A program made the position numbers and the translations under genes. Under the pieces are notes generated by a model, which did not search any database, had not been told where the DNA came from, and saw only the letters and a list, made by a program, of their open reading frames with translations. Source: Lingula anatina (lineage: Eukaryota > Brachiopoda > Lingulata > Lingulida > Lingulidae). From it: a stretch of DNA of 64,000 bases. This document shows, one piece after another, positions 24,171 to 40,100 of this stretch. How positions within the stretch are numbered: position 1 is the first letter of the stretch; each line of letters opens with the position of its first letter. The stretch spans positions 181,449 to 245,448 of the forward strand of contig NW_019775677.1 of the NCBI RefSeq assembly GCF_001039355.2, given 5' to 3'.

Positions 24171-27100
24171 CAAGCAGTGTTTACGAATCACTACAAACAT
24201 TTCCAAGTGAACTCAGTTGCAGTTTTGGTAATATACCAACCCTGGCATGCAGACAAACTCCAGGTCATGGACCAGCTTTCATAATGACTATTGAATTTGA
24301 TACACAGACAGAGAGTGTGAGGAACATCAATACTGTTGTCTGCTGTTTCCCAGACACAGGCCAGAGAGAGTGATTCATAGGCAATCAAGCCAGTATTCTA
24401 CAGTCATTTCCTGTGCTGTTGTTGTCTAGATCTTGGTTAACGATTATCATGTTAAAACTATTTAGTTATGTATGTATTTTTGGTCGAAAAATTACCATTT
24501 TCGCTTTAAGTGTTGAACCCGTGCATTATTTGTAGGAATAGCTTGGTGTAAAATGGTAATAGTGTCGATTGAAATTCACCTGATAAACATGTTTGACTGT
24601 CAATAATACATATTAATAGTCTATTCTAGCGTAAAGATAAGTTGTTCTTCAGATATGTATCTTTTTTATCCTTCCAGTGCAGACTTATTTTATTGTAAAT
24701 AGTTCATTGTGAACAGCAGGAAAGTAGACCATAATGTGTATGACATTTTAGTATGGCTTTTAGTAGGTCTTTTTAGTGAAGATCTTTGGAGATGAGGTTG
24801 ACTTTTTATCAGTGAAACACAATGCACCCTGGAATGTCCTTTTAGAAAGCAACACAAAAGTGACACCCCAAACCTGAATTTGTACTGTTGCACAAGAGAC
24901 TGTAACTTAAAAGAACTAATAAAGCAACAAGAATGATATCTTTGGATTTATAAGTTCTGCCTGTTTTTGTCGTTTCCCCACAGCAGTCACTGGTATGCCA
25001 TATTTCTGCTCCACTCTCCTCTAAATCCTATGGAATCTTGCTCAGTTTTTCACTTTATTGTAAGCCTTAGTTCTGTCTTCAATGAAACCCATTGAAGTGT
25101 TGATGTATGAAAGCATCCAGACCAACAGCACAAGTCCTTTCTGGTGTTTTTTTTTTCCATCTTGATGGTCAACATATTGTGTCATTTATATTACCAAAAT
25201 GCATAAAGCAGACTACAGGATAAGTTATGACCGTGTCATGGGGCGTGAAAAACACATCAAGATGTTTTTTTATCTGATCATGTCCTACTAGGCCACCTTT
25301 TAATGGCTTTGTTACCCTTCAGTCAGTCAATTTCATTATGTAGTACTTTTCCTAACTTTATAACCAAAATATTGAGTACATAGTTGCAATACTGTGTTCT
25401 AATGCTTCATAAAATTAGCTGTTGATAAATAAATATATTTGATAACCCCCCCCCCCCCCCAATTTATCCTTTATTTATATGGCTAAAAGTTATATATGAC
25501 TTACAGAGGTAGAAGACAAGAAGAGGAAAACAGAACCCTTAAATCTTTTCCCACATTAAGTTGACATGTTGGGGTCTGGGAGGATTAATGCCTTTACCGA
25601 TGGTGACAGATTTTTGAAGACTAAGACCCCATTTCCATAAATTTTAGATCGCTCTATTCTTGTGGGGAGTCTCACTAGATTACTGTCAGCTTAGCCGGCT
25701 TAAGCGTCTGTCCCGCCTACTGAAAGCTGTAAGGGGGTAATTAACTATGGTGCGCGCTCGGCTGACTGCAATTTAGCTTGAACCCCCTGGGAGTTAGGTC
25801 GATCTAAATCTTAATCTCTGGATCGATCTAAATCTCTGGGAATACACCCTTAAACCCAGTTTACATATTGACTTCGTGCCTTGTGTAAATATGAGTTCTA
25901 AACACCAGTTTGATTTCTATTATTCATTGTCACATTACTAGTAGATTTGAACTGTATGTCATGCAGTCATGTTGAAGAGTCACCATGGCCGACTCTTTAG
26001 CATGACAGCAATTTAGCGTGAACTCCCAGGGAGTTAGGTCGATCTGGATGGATCGATCTTAATCTCTGGGAATGCACTCTTAAATTATTGATACCTCTGT
26101 CATTTGGCCAGTTTTCAGGGAAATGTTTTAATTTAAGCTCTAAAAAGAATATTTGCTTCCTTCTCCCTTCCCTCCAACACAAGTGCATGCTAACAGATGT
26201 GCATGCATGAAAAAAAAAACTGGATCTAGAAATATTTTTGGCAAGCTATTATAAACAAGGCTTTTATCCTACTGTGTTGGTTATGATTCACCAACAGTGC
26301 TTTCAGCATGATATTCAAGACAAGCCACAACCATTGTTATTTTTGGTCAAGAATATGAGAACACTTTCCAGTTTTTGCTTCACAGGTAGATATCTGCAAA
26401 GATTTAAATAGCTTTTAAACAGCTTATAATAATGTCCAGAGAGTGATGCTGTAGGGAAATACAATTTACCAAGTCAATTACATTAGTGCTGTGTAAGTGG
26501 CCTCCAGACAGTTAACAGATGGCTAAATTTAGCAATAACATTGCAGACAATTCAGCTTATTTAGAAATTCAGCTGGTCAGTCATTTGTAGAAAGGCATGA
26601 AATGGTTGATTCACTGGATTAAGACATAAGCCAGTTCAGAAGCAATTAAACTTACATCTATTCATTTATTTCTTTGTATTGGTTGATAGGCAGTTAGGTA
26701 CCAGCCTTCTAAGAATGTGGATGTGACTTTTTCCTGAATGTGTGTGTGTGTGTGTGTTTTTTTTTTTTCTTTTTCACCTAACCTTTATAGGATGGGCAGT
26801 GTAGAATGCAAGTTTTGCTCGTAAGTAAACTACCTTTATATCGCCAGAACAAAATACATTTGCATTTAGGTTAGATAAAATGGTGGTAATCCAGTTTTTG
26901 ATATGCCTTCACCCAGAAAATTCTTTTCTGCTTTGGTACATCTGCGATTGGAACCACAATCTCGATTTGCATAAGAATGTGTTAGATATGTGAGATATTG
27001 GAGAATATATGGACATATTGTAGCCAAGAGGAAAGATGAAAAAGATAGCATCGATGATCTTGGGGTAGAAATTTTTTTTCGGGTCAGTAAAGTGCAGTTG

Positions 27101-28123
27101 ACGTAAAGATGGAGCAAATAAAAGACCTTCATGATTGCACCTAGGGCTCTTATGTTATCTGTTAATGTGGAACAGTCATGAAAAAATATATTCTTTAAAA
27201 TTTCTTTGTCATGCTCCTTAAAAATGTTTGCAGCCCCTTTTCCCCAGCATGCACACACATATTTACACTTCAACATAGATTTATGAGTATTCTAAAAGTT
27301 GATGTTTGGATTCATCTTCAATTTAATCAAGGTAAGTTGAAATGGAGAAATTCAAATCTATTTTGCTGTTGTTGTTCCATATTGGACACTGAATTCATCA
27401 ATCACCAATCCACAGAGGAGTTGAACTAAAAGACATCTCAGAATACTAAGTAACAATATTGCTGAACAAACGACAGTTAAATCAAAATCAATGAAAAACA
27501 ATCAGAAAGCCACAGTTGGTGCATGCCTGGTGAGATCTTGAAGTATAACCAACATCTGTTCAGACGAAGAGCATTTTTGATTGAAAATTGAGTATTGGGT
27601 CTGGGGCAGATTAAGGCCATCTTCTGGGTCTTCCAGAAGACAGTCAGGTTTTAAAGTTAACATTGACGGGTATCTAATTTTTTCTGTCAAAAGACAGTCA
27701 AAAATGGAGGATGGATCAACAAAGATAATTGGAAGACTGTCAGAAAATATCTCTGGATCTGCCCCTGTGGGTTATCAGAGGAGTTTGTGTCCCTTGTTGT
27801 GGAGGGCAGCATTACATTGAGGGTCCATTTTGCTCGTATCTCTAAATCCTGGTTTGATTTTAAATTTTCTGATGATGACTTTTCCCAGTCTGAACAAAGC
27901 CTATGAATGTTTGTACTTCTGAAACAACATGGTTTTTTAATGTAATTTGGTATTCAGAAGCATATTTCAAGTGGAAGTAAGAAAAAGATGTCAGAAAAAA
28001 AATATACAGAAAATACTCCTTGATCCATGTGACTTGGGAATCTTCAACAATAATTAAGTGTTTTTCCCCTTGACTGGGCCACACGCAAATACCCATGCCC
28101 CCCTACACACACACACACACACA

Positions 28124-28154
<31 letters not shown>

Positions 28155-31100
28155 CACCTGTCTTTACAGCAAGTGATCTCAAAGGAAATGTAACTAACTG
28201 AATAAGGAGATGGATTGGGAGTCTGATTCAAAGGTTAATTTCATTAGATTTTCTCAGAGGATATGTTCTGAATGTCTAGTCATTTGATTATTGTTCATTG
28301 CAGCTTAAACACCAATGCCTAGTCTGTCCCCCCCCCCCCCCTCCCCATCCGCATACACACATATACTTTCCTCTCATATTGTGATTATCCAGGTGTTCAG
28401 CTTGTTATTATTTTGGTCTCATTCACTCGTCAGATTCATTATTTTGGCAATTGTTCAAAGATATTATCATGTAGCACACATTGTTTACATATCTGAGATT
28501 TAGTAATAGGTTAATTTGCTTCAGTGTAAATTAAAAAAAAAAAAAAACTGTAATGTAAATTTTGTGATGATCAGGTTTGAAATATTTATTTAACTTTATC
28601 AGTTTGGTTTCTGTGAGTATCAAAAGTTTAAGTTCCTGCTAAAAAAAACAAAACATTTGCAATCTTATTGAATAAAAACACTTTCGAAAGCAAATTTTCT
28701 GTTCAAACCAAGATAAAGTTTTAAAACAATATAGTAGTATACAGTGGACCCATTAGATGAGGTATAGGTTCAGTAAAAGATGGAGACACCAAGGCACACA
28801 TTTTTCAAGAAACAGCCTGTAGACATGCAACAAATACATGTGAGACTTGAAGATTGTCACTTTTATTTCCTTATTTCACTGAACATTGTCTCTAAATGTG
28901 TCTTGTAATAAGATTTAGGACAATTCAGTCTTTGAACAATTTAGGAAATACTGGATTTTTTAAATGCTGCACAGCCATATAAAGTGTGATAGGTATTGAT
29001 CATTATCCTAGGAAAAATATAAAGATTCTCAATTTGAGGTGTATTTTTTCCAAAATATTGTCTAAGATAAATATTTTAATGCTGTGACACATAACTTAAT
29101 TCAGAGCAATAGCTGTCCATAATGTTTGGCCTTTGTGTTATGTTGGAATCATCAAAATTTCAAACTACATTTAACTTGATAGATATTGCACTTCACTGTG
29201 ATAAAAATTGAATGTGAAAATTCTTGCTTTGAGTTTTATCTGTGTAAAATATTTTATAATATGTATGCAGCATTAACTGTAAGATGATGAATAATGTAGT
29301 TTACTATAGTTGTCTTTAAAGGATATTTTTAAAAGATTGATTTTTCCATTTCTTTGCCTGCATTATTTGTATTCATCCTTGAATTTATGGGAAAAAATGT
29401 AAATAGCATTATTTGACCTTATATGATGACAAATAGGCCCACGCAATGGGAATGAGTCAACTTGCACTCGTTAAACGGCTATTAAGTGTTTTCATCCAAC
29501 AAACACAAGTTGCATATACTAGAGTGTGTGTGTGTGTGTGCATGTGCGTGCATGTTTGGGTGTATGCATTCGTGTATGTGTACGTTCATGTATGCACAAT
29601 GCTGCTGATGAAAGCATGGTGTGATCCAAACAGGAAAAGTAGTCATAATAAAAATAATTATAATAGTAGTTATGATATAACAATTATTGTTTTTATAATG
29701 TCTTAGTACAAGGGCATATGATGTAACTTGATAAAAATTATACAAAGAGAAAGAATATAGATTACATTATGTACTGATATTATTATATATGTTCCTCTTC
29801 TTTGTTCACTATATGATAGGTTCAGTCTATCAAATAATTGTAATAAAGCTGGCCCTATGTTGCACAAGTTCAAACAACTCACTTTTACCAAAAAAAAAAA
29901 AAAAAAGATGTTGGTATCTGTAATTTGTAAACCACTGCTGTATTAGATAAATATAAGTAAGAATTTACAATTTTGGTATGGATCAAATTATATTATTCTC
30001 TATCAGGGACTAATGGGAAGATAACTTGTATCATTATAAGAATTGCTGCATGGTTTATAGATCAGATTGGCTCTATTGGGACCTATGAACACAAATAAAA
30101 CCTATTTTCATTCTAGTTATCACAACTGTAATAGCCATGTTTTCTTTCCTAGTGGGTGAGAATCATAACAACATGGCTTATCCTTGATCAACATCACTAC
30201 TGCACAAGTTTATAAGTATGAAGCACGGCCCAAGCTTTATTGTTTGGAAAACATGTTAGGTGGATTTTTTTCGCACAATTAATGAACATTAGTTGCCCAG
30301 CAGGCCGCGGGCATACATTTCGCAGACTCAATGGCTATGTGCTTACCTGGATAATGTCCAGTCCAAGTACAATTGAGATTCATGGAATTTTTTTTTTTTA
30401 ATTTTTTTTTTTTTTTTTTTTTTTTGAAGAAGTTACCTGTCATAGCCTTACATGTGATAAATTCTAAATGAATGAATGGATCCTTGCCACTTTATTGTAT
30501 AAATTACTGTCATATAAACAGGGTGAGATTTTTTTGGCAAATTTTCGAATTTTTAGGGGCCAAAAATATTGTTGGCCTAGGCAGCCCTCTGGACCCCAAG
30601 TCATATTTTCCAATTTCTTCACTAAATGGGGATGAGAATAACCCAAGACATGAAAAGATGGTTGAATGTATGATAAACACATTTAAAGGTGTGATGAGTT
30701 GATTTAAGTACAAGTAGTTTCAGAGCCAAATAAATGGCAAATAACTGATATAATGTTGGCCGATGAATAACAAAGGATTTAAGTCTACAAGTCTGTCTGT
30801 AATTGTCTGTTTGTCTACCAATTTTCACCTGTTTATTCTTCCTATGATCTCTCTTTCTCTCTCTCTCTCTCAGTTAATTGCACTTCAGAGACTTGACTCT
30901 AAATGCACTAAGCAAGTTATATTGCCTTTGATCTTCCATGGAGGAAGACTGTCCAGTGTTGTTTTCTTCTCTTTCTGTTGATGATTCATCACTTTACTGA
31001 TACAACTTAGTATATCACTGGTCCTTAGGTGGCTTTTCAGTATCATTCTCAATTTCTGGTGTTCCTAGTGCATCCTTACCTCCTGAAATCTTCATATTTT

Positions 31101-34100
31101 ACACCTGTTCAGCTTTTGCAGGATTAAGATTGGGTTTATATTTTTACGTTCAGACACAGAAACATGACATTCTTTTTTTCCTCCATTATCGAAACAGATT
31201 ATGAAAAAATCATAAATTATCGAACCCCCTAAAATTGATTTCTTGAATTATTCAATATGTAACATTTTGCAGCTTAATTGTAAACAGTGCTGTTGTTCCA
31301 CAGCCTTTCTTGTAGTATGTAGCTAGTTCATGTCTTAGTCAAACCAAACTAGATGGGATACATCGGAAAATAACTGCTTGACTTTCTGTTTAGGTTATAT
31401 TAGATTGTTGCACCACACATCCATATAATGAACACTTATTATACATCCATAAAGTGCTCGAACCACAGAACTATTAGTCATTCCAGGGTTGGTTGAAATC
31501 CGTTTATCTTAATGGTTTTGACTCTGGTACAATTAGTCTAAAATAATTGTGATGGTATTGATGTTGAAGGAGGATGCTGGTTACATCAGTTGCTGAGTGC
31601 GAATTGTGACATGTTCAAATATGTCATTAGCAATCTTCTATTACATTTTGTGTTTTTTAATGAAAGATGAAGTTTAAAGAGAGGGAAATTTGTAAAATAC
31701 TATACAAGAAAGAAATCCTACCTGATTAATGATAAACATTTAATTTTATGATTATTATGTTATATATGATTATAGTTTGCTTTGACTTTGATATCATTAT
31801 GCTATGGTAACTTGAAAAAATTTCTTCAATCATACATTATATGCTTAAATGTATTTGGATTCATTATAATTACAGGCCGAAAAGGCTCGTCAGGTACTGT
31901 ACCAAGCCAAATACGGTAGGGTCGGTCTGGCTGATCCATTCTATGCGCTACAGCGGGATTCAGACGACATGAAAGATAACGCCTTCGACGAGCAAGCAGT
32001 GAAAGCCCTTTACGATAACCAGCTAGCACAGCTGGAGAATCTCATATCTACGCAGCGGAACGCACAGATCAAAATGCGAGAACAGCTGGTGTTTGTGGAG
32101 AAGAAATATCATAAGGTATCATTGTTTGATGTTGATAATGTAACTTTTAGTTGGTAACAGTTTGATTTGAAAAGAGTGTCCAGATGCAGGTGAAAAATAG
32201 AATGGCAGTGCACAACACATTGGCACAAAATTGTAGAAAGTTGATCCGGTGCAGGTAGCAGTTTTGCGAAGAGGACAGCTAGAAACATTGCAGAGTTCAG
32301 TCTTGGGCAAGAATATTGATAATTGATCAGCTTAAAGATGAGTAATGTAAAGAAGTATCTAGTACTAGTATAGTATTTCAATATTTTCTACTGTATAGTA
32401 GTATATATTTTGTAAGTAAAGTTCCACATGAAAAAGGATACTAACAGTTTTGTATAACACAGGTTTTGTCAGAACTGGAAGATGAGAAGAGGAAACATGC
32501 ACAAGACACAGCACAGGGAGATGATGTCACATACATGTTGGAAAAAGAGAGAGAAAGGTTACGTAATGAGGTGAGAAATGCACTTACGCAGGGCAGTTGG
32601 AAGTGTAGATATTATGCCCTATCTCTGACAGGCCTACCCAACTGCCAGACTCGGCACTGAATGATTCTGAATTCACCGGTAGATCAGACCACACTACCCG
32701 TTTTCAAAATAAACATAAGTATATAAAGTTAAGAGAGTTTCCTCAGCTACTAAAAAAAAAAAAAAAAAAACAATTTTCAGGAAGATCATGCCTGATGCCA
32801 AAATATTTGTTGCCCCACACCATGATGCTATTACCTAAGGTTAATGTTCGCAGCGCCGCTGCACACTTTCCAAGAAAATGCCAACTTTTCATGACCCATT
32901 ACTGCTCAGTTTTGCTTGAACTGTTGTATATCTCTCTCCTTACTTGTCACAGTTAATTTGCCTTGCCTGTAACACTAAGTAGATGTGTATATATACTCCA
33001 GATATATATATATACATAAATAAAATGACCTGGATATAAGCCAGCAAGGTAAGAAGGTCCTGGGTCTACTACTACAACAACACATGAGTAAGGCTATGTT
33101 TACAGTCCGTACGGAAGAAATGCACATCATCTTCACTTTGCATAGTTTGTGATACTATGTGGATATATTGTATGCGTATGTGTTTGTGTGGTATGTAATA
33201 TACTATGTGGATGTTTCTAACTTGGGGGAGGGGGGGGGGGGGAATGCCCCGATATGCGTGTAACCATTACCGATATGCGTGTATCCATGTGTACACATTA
33301 GTCCAGGCCTGTCTCAATTTTTACAGGAAATCTAACTACCCACTGACATGCTATTTTGAGATGTGAACCAGTATTCAAGCTCAGGAAAATTAGTGTTCTT
33401 TGGCTTATGAGCAATTTCTCAAGTATTTCTTATAGGTTAAGTCAGCAGTCGGTTAGCACAAATACGTAGTCAAAAATATTTTTTATGGTTTTCATTAAGA
33501 CAGAATCTAAACACCACTTTGTCCATTGATTTGATATACTTCTGAATTCAGTTCACACCAAATGAAGGTTTATTACAGTCATCTCTTACTATTTTGAACT
33601 TTTGAGTGTATACACAAGATAGGTGAGTTTTCATAAACCACTGATGCAGTTTAAATATTTTTCAAGCCAGATTAAATTAAGAAAAAAACACTACATTATG
33701 TCAGTCATGAGTTAAGATACTCTGATTTGAGATTTGACTAGTAGTATTTTGATACAGGTTTCAGTACAGAAAACATCTCTGTGAGATGGATTTGGCAGTC
33801 ATCCCATCATGGTACATGTAGATATGTATCTTACTTGGCACTGAGCTTGTATTAGCTGGGGTTGTGCACTTCTACCTGCATGTTCACAAATTACCTGTGA
33901 TTACTGTCCGATGTGATTTATATACTTTCTCTAGGGAAGTGAAGCAGATGTTCTTTTTCTGCAGTATGGAGATTTTAGTTGGCTGTTGTTTATTGTCATC
34001 ATTTTAGTTTTTAGAAGGTATGGTAATAACTTGATATTTAGGTTGAACAAATTGAATTGATAACATTCTTCAAGGTGGTGTGTTGTTATTATTAGTAATA

Positions 34101-37100
34101 CAAAAAAATGTTAATTATTAAGAAGTTCTGAAAAGTGAATCTGTGTTATTTGTAAAAGAGCATTTTTCTGAGTCACTAAAAACAACAAAACTTCAAAAAT
34201 AATAATACTGAAGTCTCTGGACTCATGCAGGTTCAGTGGATTTCTTATAAATCTGGCTATGAAAATATTCCACTGTTTTGTGCCAATATTTATTGATTCA
34301 GTTCAAATTTCTTGTTTCAAATTGGCTAAAATTATCCCTCTATTTGACTAAAAGACAAGGAGGTCAAAATCCTTCTGCACCAGGGTCGGTAGTTTGAACT
34401 AATTGAGGCTACACCTGTGACTGATCATCTCTGTTTATTGAGAGCCATTAGCAGGGCTGTAATTGGCAGTTGATTATAGGTCAGTTACAGGTGATTTATT
34501 TGGTTAACCTGCAGCTGGTCTATGGACGTGATCATTAGAGAAAACAGACACTGGGTGAGATCCCCAGAGAAAACAGATTATTAGTTGCTCTTTTTTGCAA
34601 ATGATTCTGAGACTTCAACATGAGTTGCTTGTAGTGCAGTTGTAAGAATAAATAAAAGAATTCACTTCAAGACTTGATGTCCTGCCAAAAATTGTCTCCT
34701 TCAATTAAATATGTGCACCCCTTTTTCTCAAAATAAAAGGAGATTCAGCTAAATGCTGGCAGACTCTTTGAAAAAGTGTGTTCTAGGGCCAAAATATGGA
34801 AGCAGTTACAGGTGCTGCTGACAATATACTCTTCACTTAAGTATTAGTAAATAACAAGTTTTATTTTTTATATTGTAGATTGAGTTTGAAAAAAACCAAA
34901 GCAAGAAAGCCAAGAAGGAATTGGACAAGGTGAACGCCGCACTGGAACAGGAAGTAGCCATGTCACAAAAGCATAAACAAGTAGCTTTAATGCTGATAAA
35001 GGAGAGGAAAGATTTGGTGGAAAAATTCCTCTTAGAAAAACAGAAATTCAACTTTGTGCAAAAGAGCTTCCAAGATGGCCGAAACAAAGTAAAAATAATG
35101 GCAGAAGGTCTGGAACAGGAAAGTAAAAAGTCTTTGAAAATGGAAGCTGAATTGGAAAAGAAACTCCACGAGTTTGACATGGAGCGCGAGCAGCTCAAAG
35201 CCAAACTAACTCGTGAGGAGAACAAGAACAAAGACCTTCATGCAGAAATTGAACGCCTACGGCAACAAGTAGAAAGTATAAAACTGAATGTTGGAGACCA
35301 ACCCCTCTCTCCCAGAGAGTCAACCTCTCCACAGACAATAGAAATCAAAAGTAGTGTAGCCCAAAAGCCTCTCCCAGCAGAAAAGTCTCCTCATTTAGTG
35401 GCTACAACCCCAGTTAAGGTGCAAAAGGTGGTCGGGAAAGTGCCCTCGGCTAGCGACAACTCTATAGCATCTTCAGGAAAGAATCATCTCACGGGTGGAC
35501 AGCAGCTGCCCCCAAAAGCTACGAGTAACGCTGATCCAGTGGTTAAGAAAACCATCATGCAGCTCGCAAACAGTAATGCTGATGGGGCAAATACTGTGCC
35601 AAAGAACGAAATTAAAAACAGTGGGGGTAATAGTGCTAGTGCAGGAAATCGGGTCAATCTCAACTCTGCTAATGCCACCACAGGGGGCAACACTGCTGTC
35701 TTCACAACGCCATCTGGTGGCAAAATCTCTCTTTCTGTAGGACAGAGGAAAGTGTCCCCCTTGGGACGCGGTGCTCCACCTCCCATCCCACCCAACAAAC
35801 CAGTGCTGACACCTGCTGGTGGGAAAAAGGAGGTTGGAAACAAAGGTGCTGTGTCTCCGCGGAGCAGCGGTATAGGTAGTGTTAGCGACTCTTCTACCTC
35901 TGGGGGGACTTCCCCAGAGATCAAACCTACAAAACCCGCACCCCCCTCAAAGTTCGGGGTCATCTTAATGAACAATCGGGACAGGACTGCTGCTGACAGA
36001 AGTTCGTCAAGCCCAGAGAGTCCGAATGCCAATCTACGGCCTATAACAATCTCCAATGTCTCCAGTGCTTCTAATGCTGCCACTTCTTCCTCAAGTAACA
36101 CCACAGTGCCAGTAAAGCGGGCTACTCAGGTTTGTGTGAATACAAAGTAATGGTAAAAAGTGGGAGGGACTTGTGGAAAGGGAAGATTATGAGTATCATT
36201 TATGCATTTGGTTTGTACTCTGGTGGTATGTACACAAAGGGTATAGAGGCATTTGGAAAGAGATATTTTCATGTATGAATGAGAGTTGGTGTATTATTTA
36301 AGTGGACTTGGTATAATTATGATATGAACTTATTCTGGCATAGGCTAAAGAATATGGACACAATAAAATCTTGATGGCTGTTTACTAAAAACTGATCATG
36401 TATTTAAGATATCAGATTAAGATGTTAAGAGATGATTCCAAAACATGGACTATGCCACAAAAAGAGCACACAGTATTGAAGGATGGAATATTGTGTGCTA
36501 AGGAAATGAATCTGTTCGAACACAACTGTATGATATGCAGTACAGGCCTTATGAGTTTAAGGAAAGTCAAAAAGGAATATTATTTCACCCTCGGGCATGC
36601 TTCACAAAAGGACTTTAGCCCCCAAAATTGCTCTTGATTGTTAGAATATAAGTTTAGCCAAGTTCAATGAGTTTTCCAATTTCAAGTGAAAAAATGTTCG
36701 GCTCTGTTAGACCAATATTTGAATTTAGCATAGTACATTGGAATTAGCTTGAACTCCAGTAGACCATTTTTGTGGTCTTAGAGTACAGAACAATTTTTAG
36801 TCTAACAGTCTCAAAGTTCTTTTGTGAAATCTGTCCCAAATTATTTCAATGAAATACTGCATTAGACAAATTTAAGTGTCTTTAAGAAGTCCTTTTCTTT
36901 TCAAATATTTTTAACTGCTGAGACATTTGGCTTGTGTTTTATTGTAAAAGATGTATCTGATTATATTTTACATCACAAATTTAATTGTTATTAAGAGATG
37001 CAGGGAACATGATAATCATGTACCTTGAAATAGCACAAATAAGAGAGAGGCAGTTTTGTTTAGTTTTTGTTTTGAGAATGAGTTTTGTTGAATGAATTGT

Positions 37101-40100
37101 AATATATGTGATAAACAAACTTACTAACAATATAAACAAGGCTTGAGTATGGTCATGCAAGCTTATTTTCTGTTTTCACTGGAGAAAAATTTGCCACTGG
37201 CTTAATGATTGAAGGGTGGACTTAAAAATATCTCGGATTTTGAACCCACTGATAATGACCGTTGCATTTTCAGTAACTTCATATGCTAGTGTGAAACAAC
37301 CTAATTTGCTTGAAATTAATAAAGAAATGTAATATTTATACCCTTTTTGATATGAAAATTATTTCAGTATGTTGTGTAATATTGATATCAGTGCTCTTCC
37401 AGTTGGATGTCGTTATGACCTTCCTAACAGTTTTCAAACTAACATGAAGTTGGATTTTCTTACATTATAATCAAGGTGGATATATCTTATTACAAGCTAT
37501 CAGTTTACAGCTGTTTTTTTTTCACATTGTGTATAGATGGATACTGTAACCCTCCACCTTTATATGTGTAAAAAAAATGAATCATTTTAAATTTTATAGG
37601 AAATGCATATCGTTATAATTATAGATAAGTTAACAAGACAATCATCAGTTTATGTTCAGGAAAAAAATATTTTTATTAGTTTGTGCATGAGAGGTTTATG
37701 CATTACAGAATTTTAGTAGAAAAATTAGAAAAATGAGAAGAATCCCATTTTTTAAACATTAATGAAAAGTCTGCAATCAGTTCATGCCTATTTTTAGGTA
37801 AGATCTCACTAGATAATAAAATTTGTTCTTCTTGTAATGCATTTTTAGTAGGCGGTGCGAGATTCAAATAAAGAACAGACTGATAAGTGTAAAACTTTGT
37901 CAACTGTTAAAGTCAGCAATCTGCACTTAGATGCTTTGAGATTTTTGTACGATCATATTCTGTCGTCATTTCTACTTGTAAAATATGCTCTGTCGCTATA
38001 GTTATCATGTATCTGTATGATTGTATAATTGTCCTCCGAATGTGAATTAAAAGAAATGAACTTGAGATCAAAATTTGAAAGTAATTGTTTCTTTTATTTA
38101 TAAAAAATGAAAACATGCTGCAAAAATAAGTTTTGCTTTTTGTTTCTACTTAATTGCATGGTTTGCAGATTGCTGCTTTTTTATTTGAATATTTTTTGCT
38201 ATGTTTGGTTCACAGTTTGTAGTGCCATCCATTAAGCCTTTTATAGTAACTTCATAGAGTGTATAATTGTTTTGTGAATGTTGTTGTTTTATCATTGTTA
38301 TTTGAGTTGATCTAACTTTAAGTGTTAAAATTCAGGTAATCTCTTTCCACGTGTCTCATTTCTCTTTTGCATGCACCAGATTGTAAACTTTTATTTATTT
38401 ATTTTTAAAGATGCTCACTTGTATAACACTTTATAACATTTACCTTGATTTTGGCCTTACAAAATATCCCACATGTTGCCATCTTACACGCATGCACGTT
38501 GGTGAAAATTTTTAATTAAAAAAAGCTCTTGTTTTTAACTAGCAGCTTGTATCAACTGCTACAAAGCCTTTTGTTAGCATGAAAAAAAATAGCAATACAT
38601 TTATTATAAGTAAAGATGGTAACAAGTTCAGTATTGTAGGATGTTGGCTATCTGGGTCTTTTAAATCTTCTTAAAAATATAATATTTACATATTGATATG
38701 TTAACTGCATTATAAAATTTATTATTACATGTATGCCAGTAACTTTGCTATTGAGTTGGTAATATTGAAAGTTTTCTTCATATCTAGTTTGTATGTCGTT
38801 TATTTTAATATTTCTGTCATTTATTTTTGCCTTAAATGTATTAGCTAACAGTCTTTAGAGAGAATGGATCATTCCACAAAAATTGACTCCATGAGTCACG
38901 TCACTGAGGAACACATTTTGTGAAATATTTGCATAACTCTTATATCACTTTTTAATTACTGTTTCTTATAATGTCTTTGATGGTGATATAGTATAAAACA
39001 GCAAAAATATTGTGACAAGTTAGAATTATGCAGGTATTATACAATTGATGTGACTCGGAGTCACTATTTTGTGAAATAACCCAAATACCTTGATGATATG
39101 GGGAAATCCTGATTTATGGGATGAGGGGAATACTGTAGATCATATTTAATTAAAATCAAAAAGGATGTACAGTTTAAATCTGGTTGATAAATAACACTTA
39201 ACTAGTTACTAATATTTACTAATATCTTACACTAATAATAGAATAATAAACCTGTCCTATTAAAATTTATAATGGATATATTAAAAGAGAACTAGATGGT
39301 GGGGGAAGGAGGGGTAAGCAGAAAGCCATGTTGATTTTTCTTCCAGTCTTAAGGTATGATTTAATGTCACATTTTTTAATGTCAATTTTGATTTGGTTTG
39401 TACATATTGACCTTATACTTGACCATTTTTGTCAAAAATAATGTTAAGCTTCTCAAATATGTTTATATTCTCATTAGTGGTAAAAAGCAACTTTGATGCC
39501 AGTTGTAAGTGATGAACATGCACTTAAAAGATGAGAAGACTGAAAACAGCTGCAATGCTTTACCCGCCATAAAGCAAACAGGGGAGGGGGGGCAGGCTTA
39601 AAGCTACACAGTTCCCAAATTTAGAGGGCTCCGAAACTTACTAGCATCCTGTTTCTGTATAAACTGTATTGCAGTGATTTTAACTTTTATTATAACTTTT
39701 AATTCACTTCTTGAAATTGGTCTCTTGTGTTATTCTGTGCAGGGTATTTAGCACTATAATATACATCGTCATTTAACACTAACAGGTGCAACAACACATC
39801 TCTAACAGGTGCACATTCTTGTGCGGATGCTGTTGTGTAGAACTGATTACGTTACCTGTATTTGTTTGTTAGAGGAGTTGGAGATTTGGGGAATTGGAGG
39901 CTGAAAAAAAATTTATTCACATAGTTCTAGCACTTGGTGGCCATGGTGAAGGCTAAAATGTTTAAAGAATAATTGTAGGAAATAGTCACTTGATTGCAAT
40001 TTCATATGTAATTCTGTTGACTAGTTGGCTGTGAAATTACTAGAATATGGGATATTTTATTCAACATATTTTATGTGGCTTACAAGCATTTCTGTGAAAA

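Larger units (their letters stand above)
22067..31875 (+). other. CTTNBP2 introns 1 and 2 (with exon 2 at 23672-23773)
   Basis: Intron 2 alone is 8.1 kb. Contents: CT/CA microsatellite at 24119-24169, poly-C near 25446-25460, family D repeats at 25631-25844 and 26004-26076, a family B element at 27601, CA array at 28105-28157, poly-C at about 28327-28341, TG array from 29523, and poly-T near 30390-30425. No other exon with good splice sites was found. Confidence 0.7.

Noticed and set aside
26866-27276. 136-codon minus-strand open frame in CTTNBP2 intron 2
   Set aside because: Within an intron, no recognisable family, and residue composition typical of translated non-coding DNA.
35484-36104. 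206-codon minus-strand open frame in CTTNBP2 exon 5
   Set aside because: Antisense to confirmed coding sequence; low-complexity codons leave the reverse frame open.
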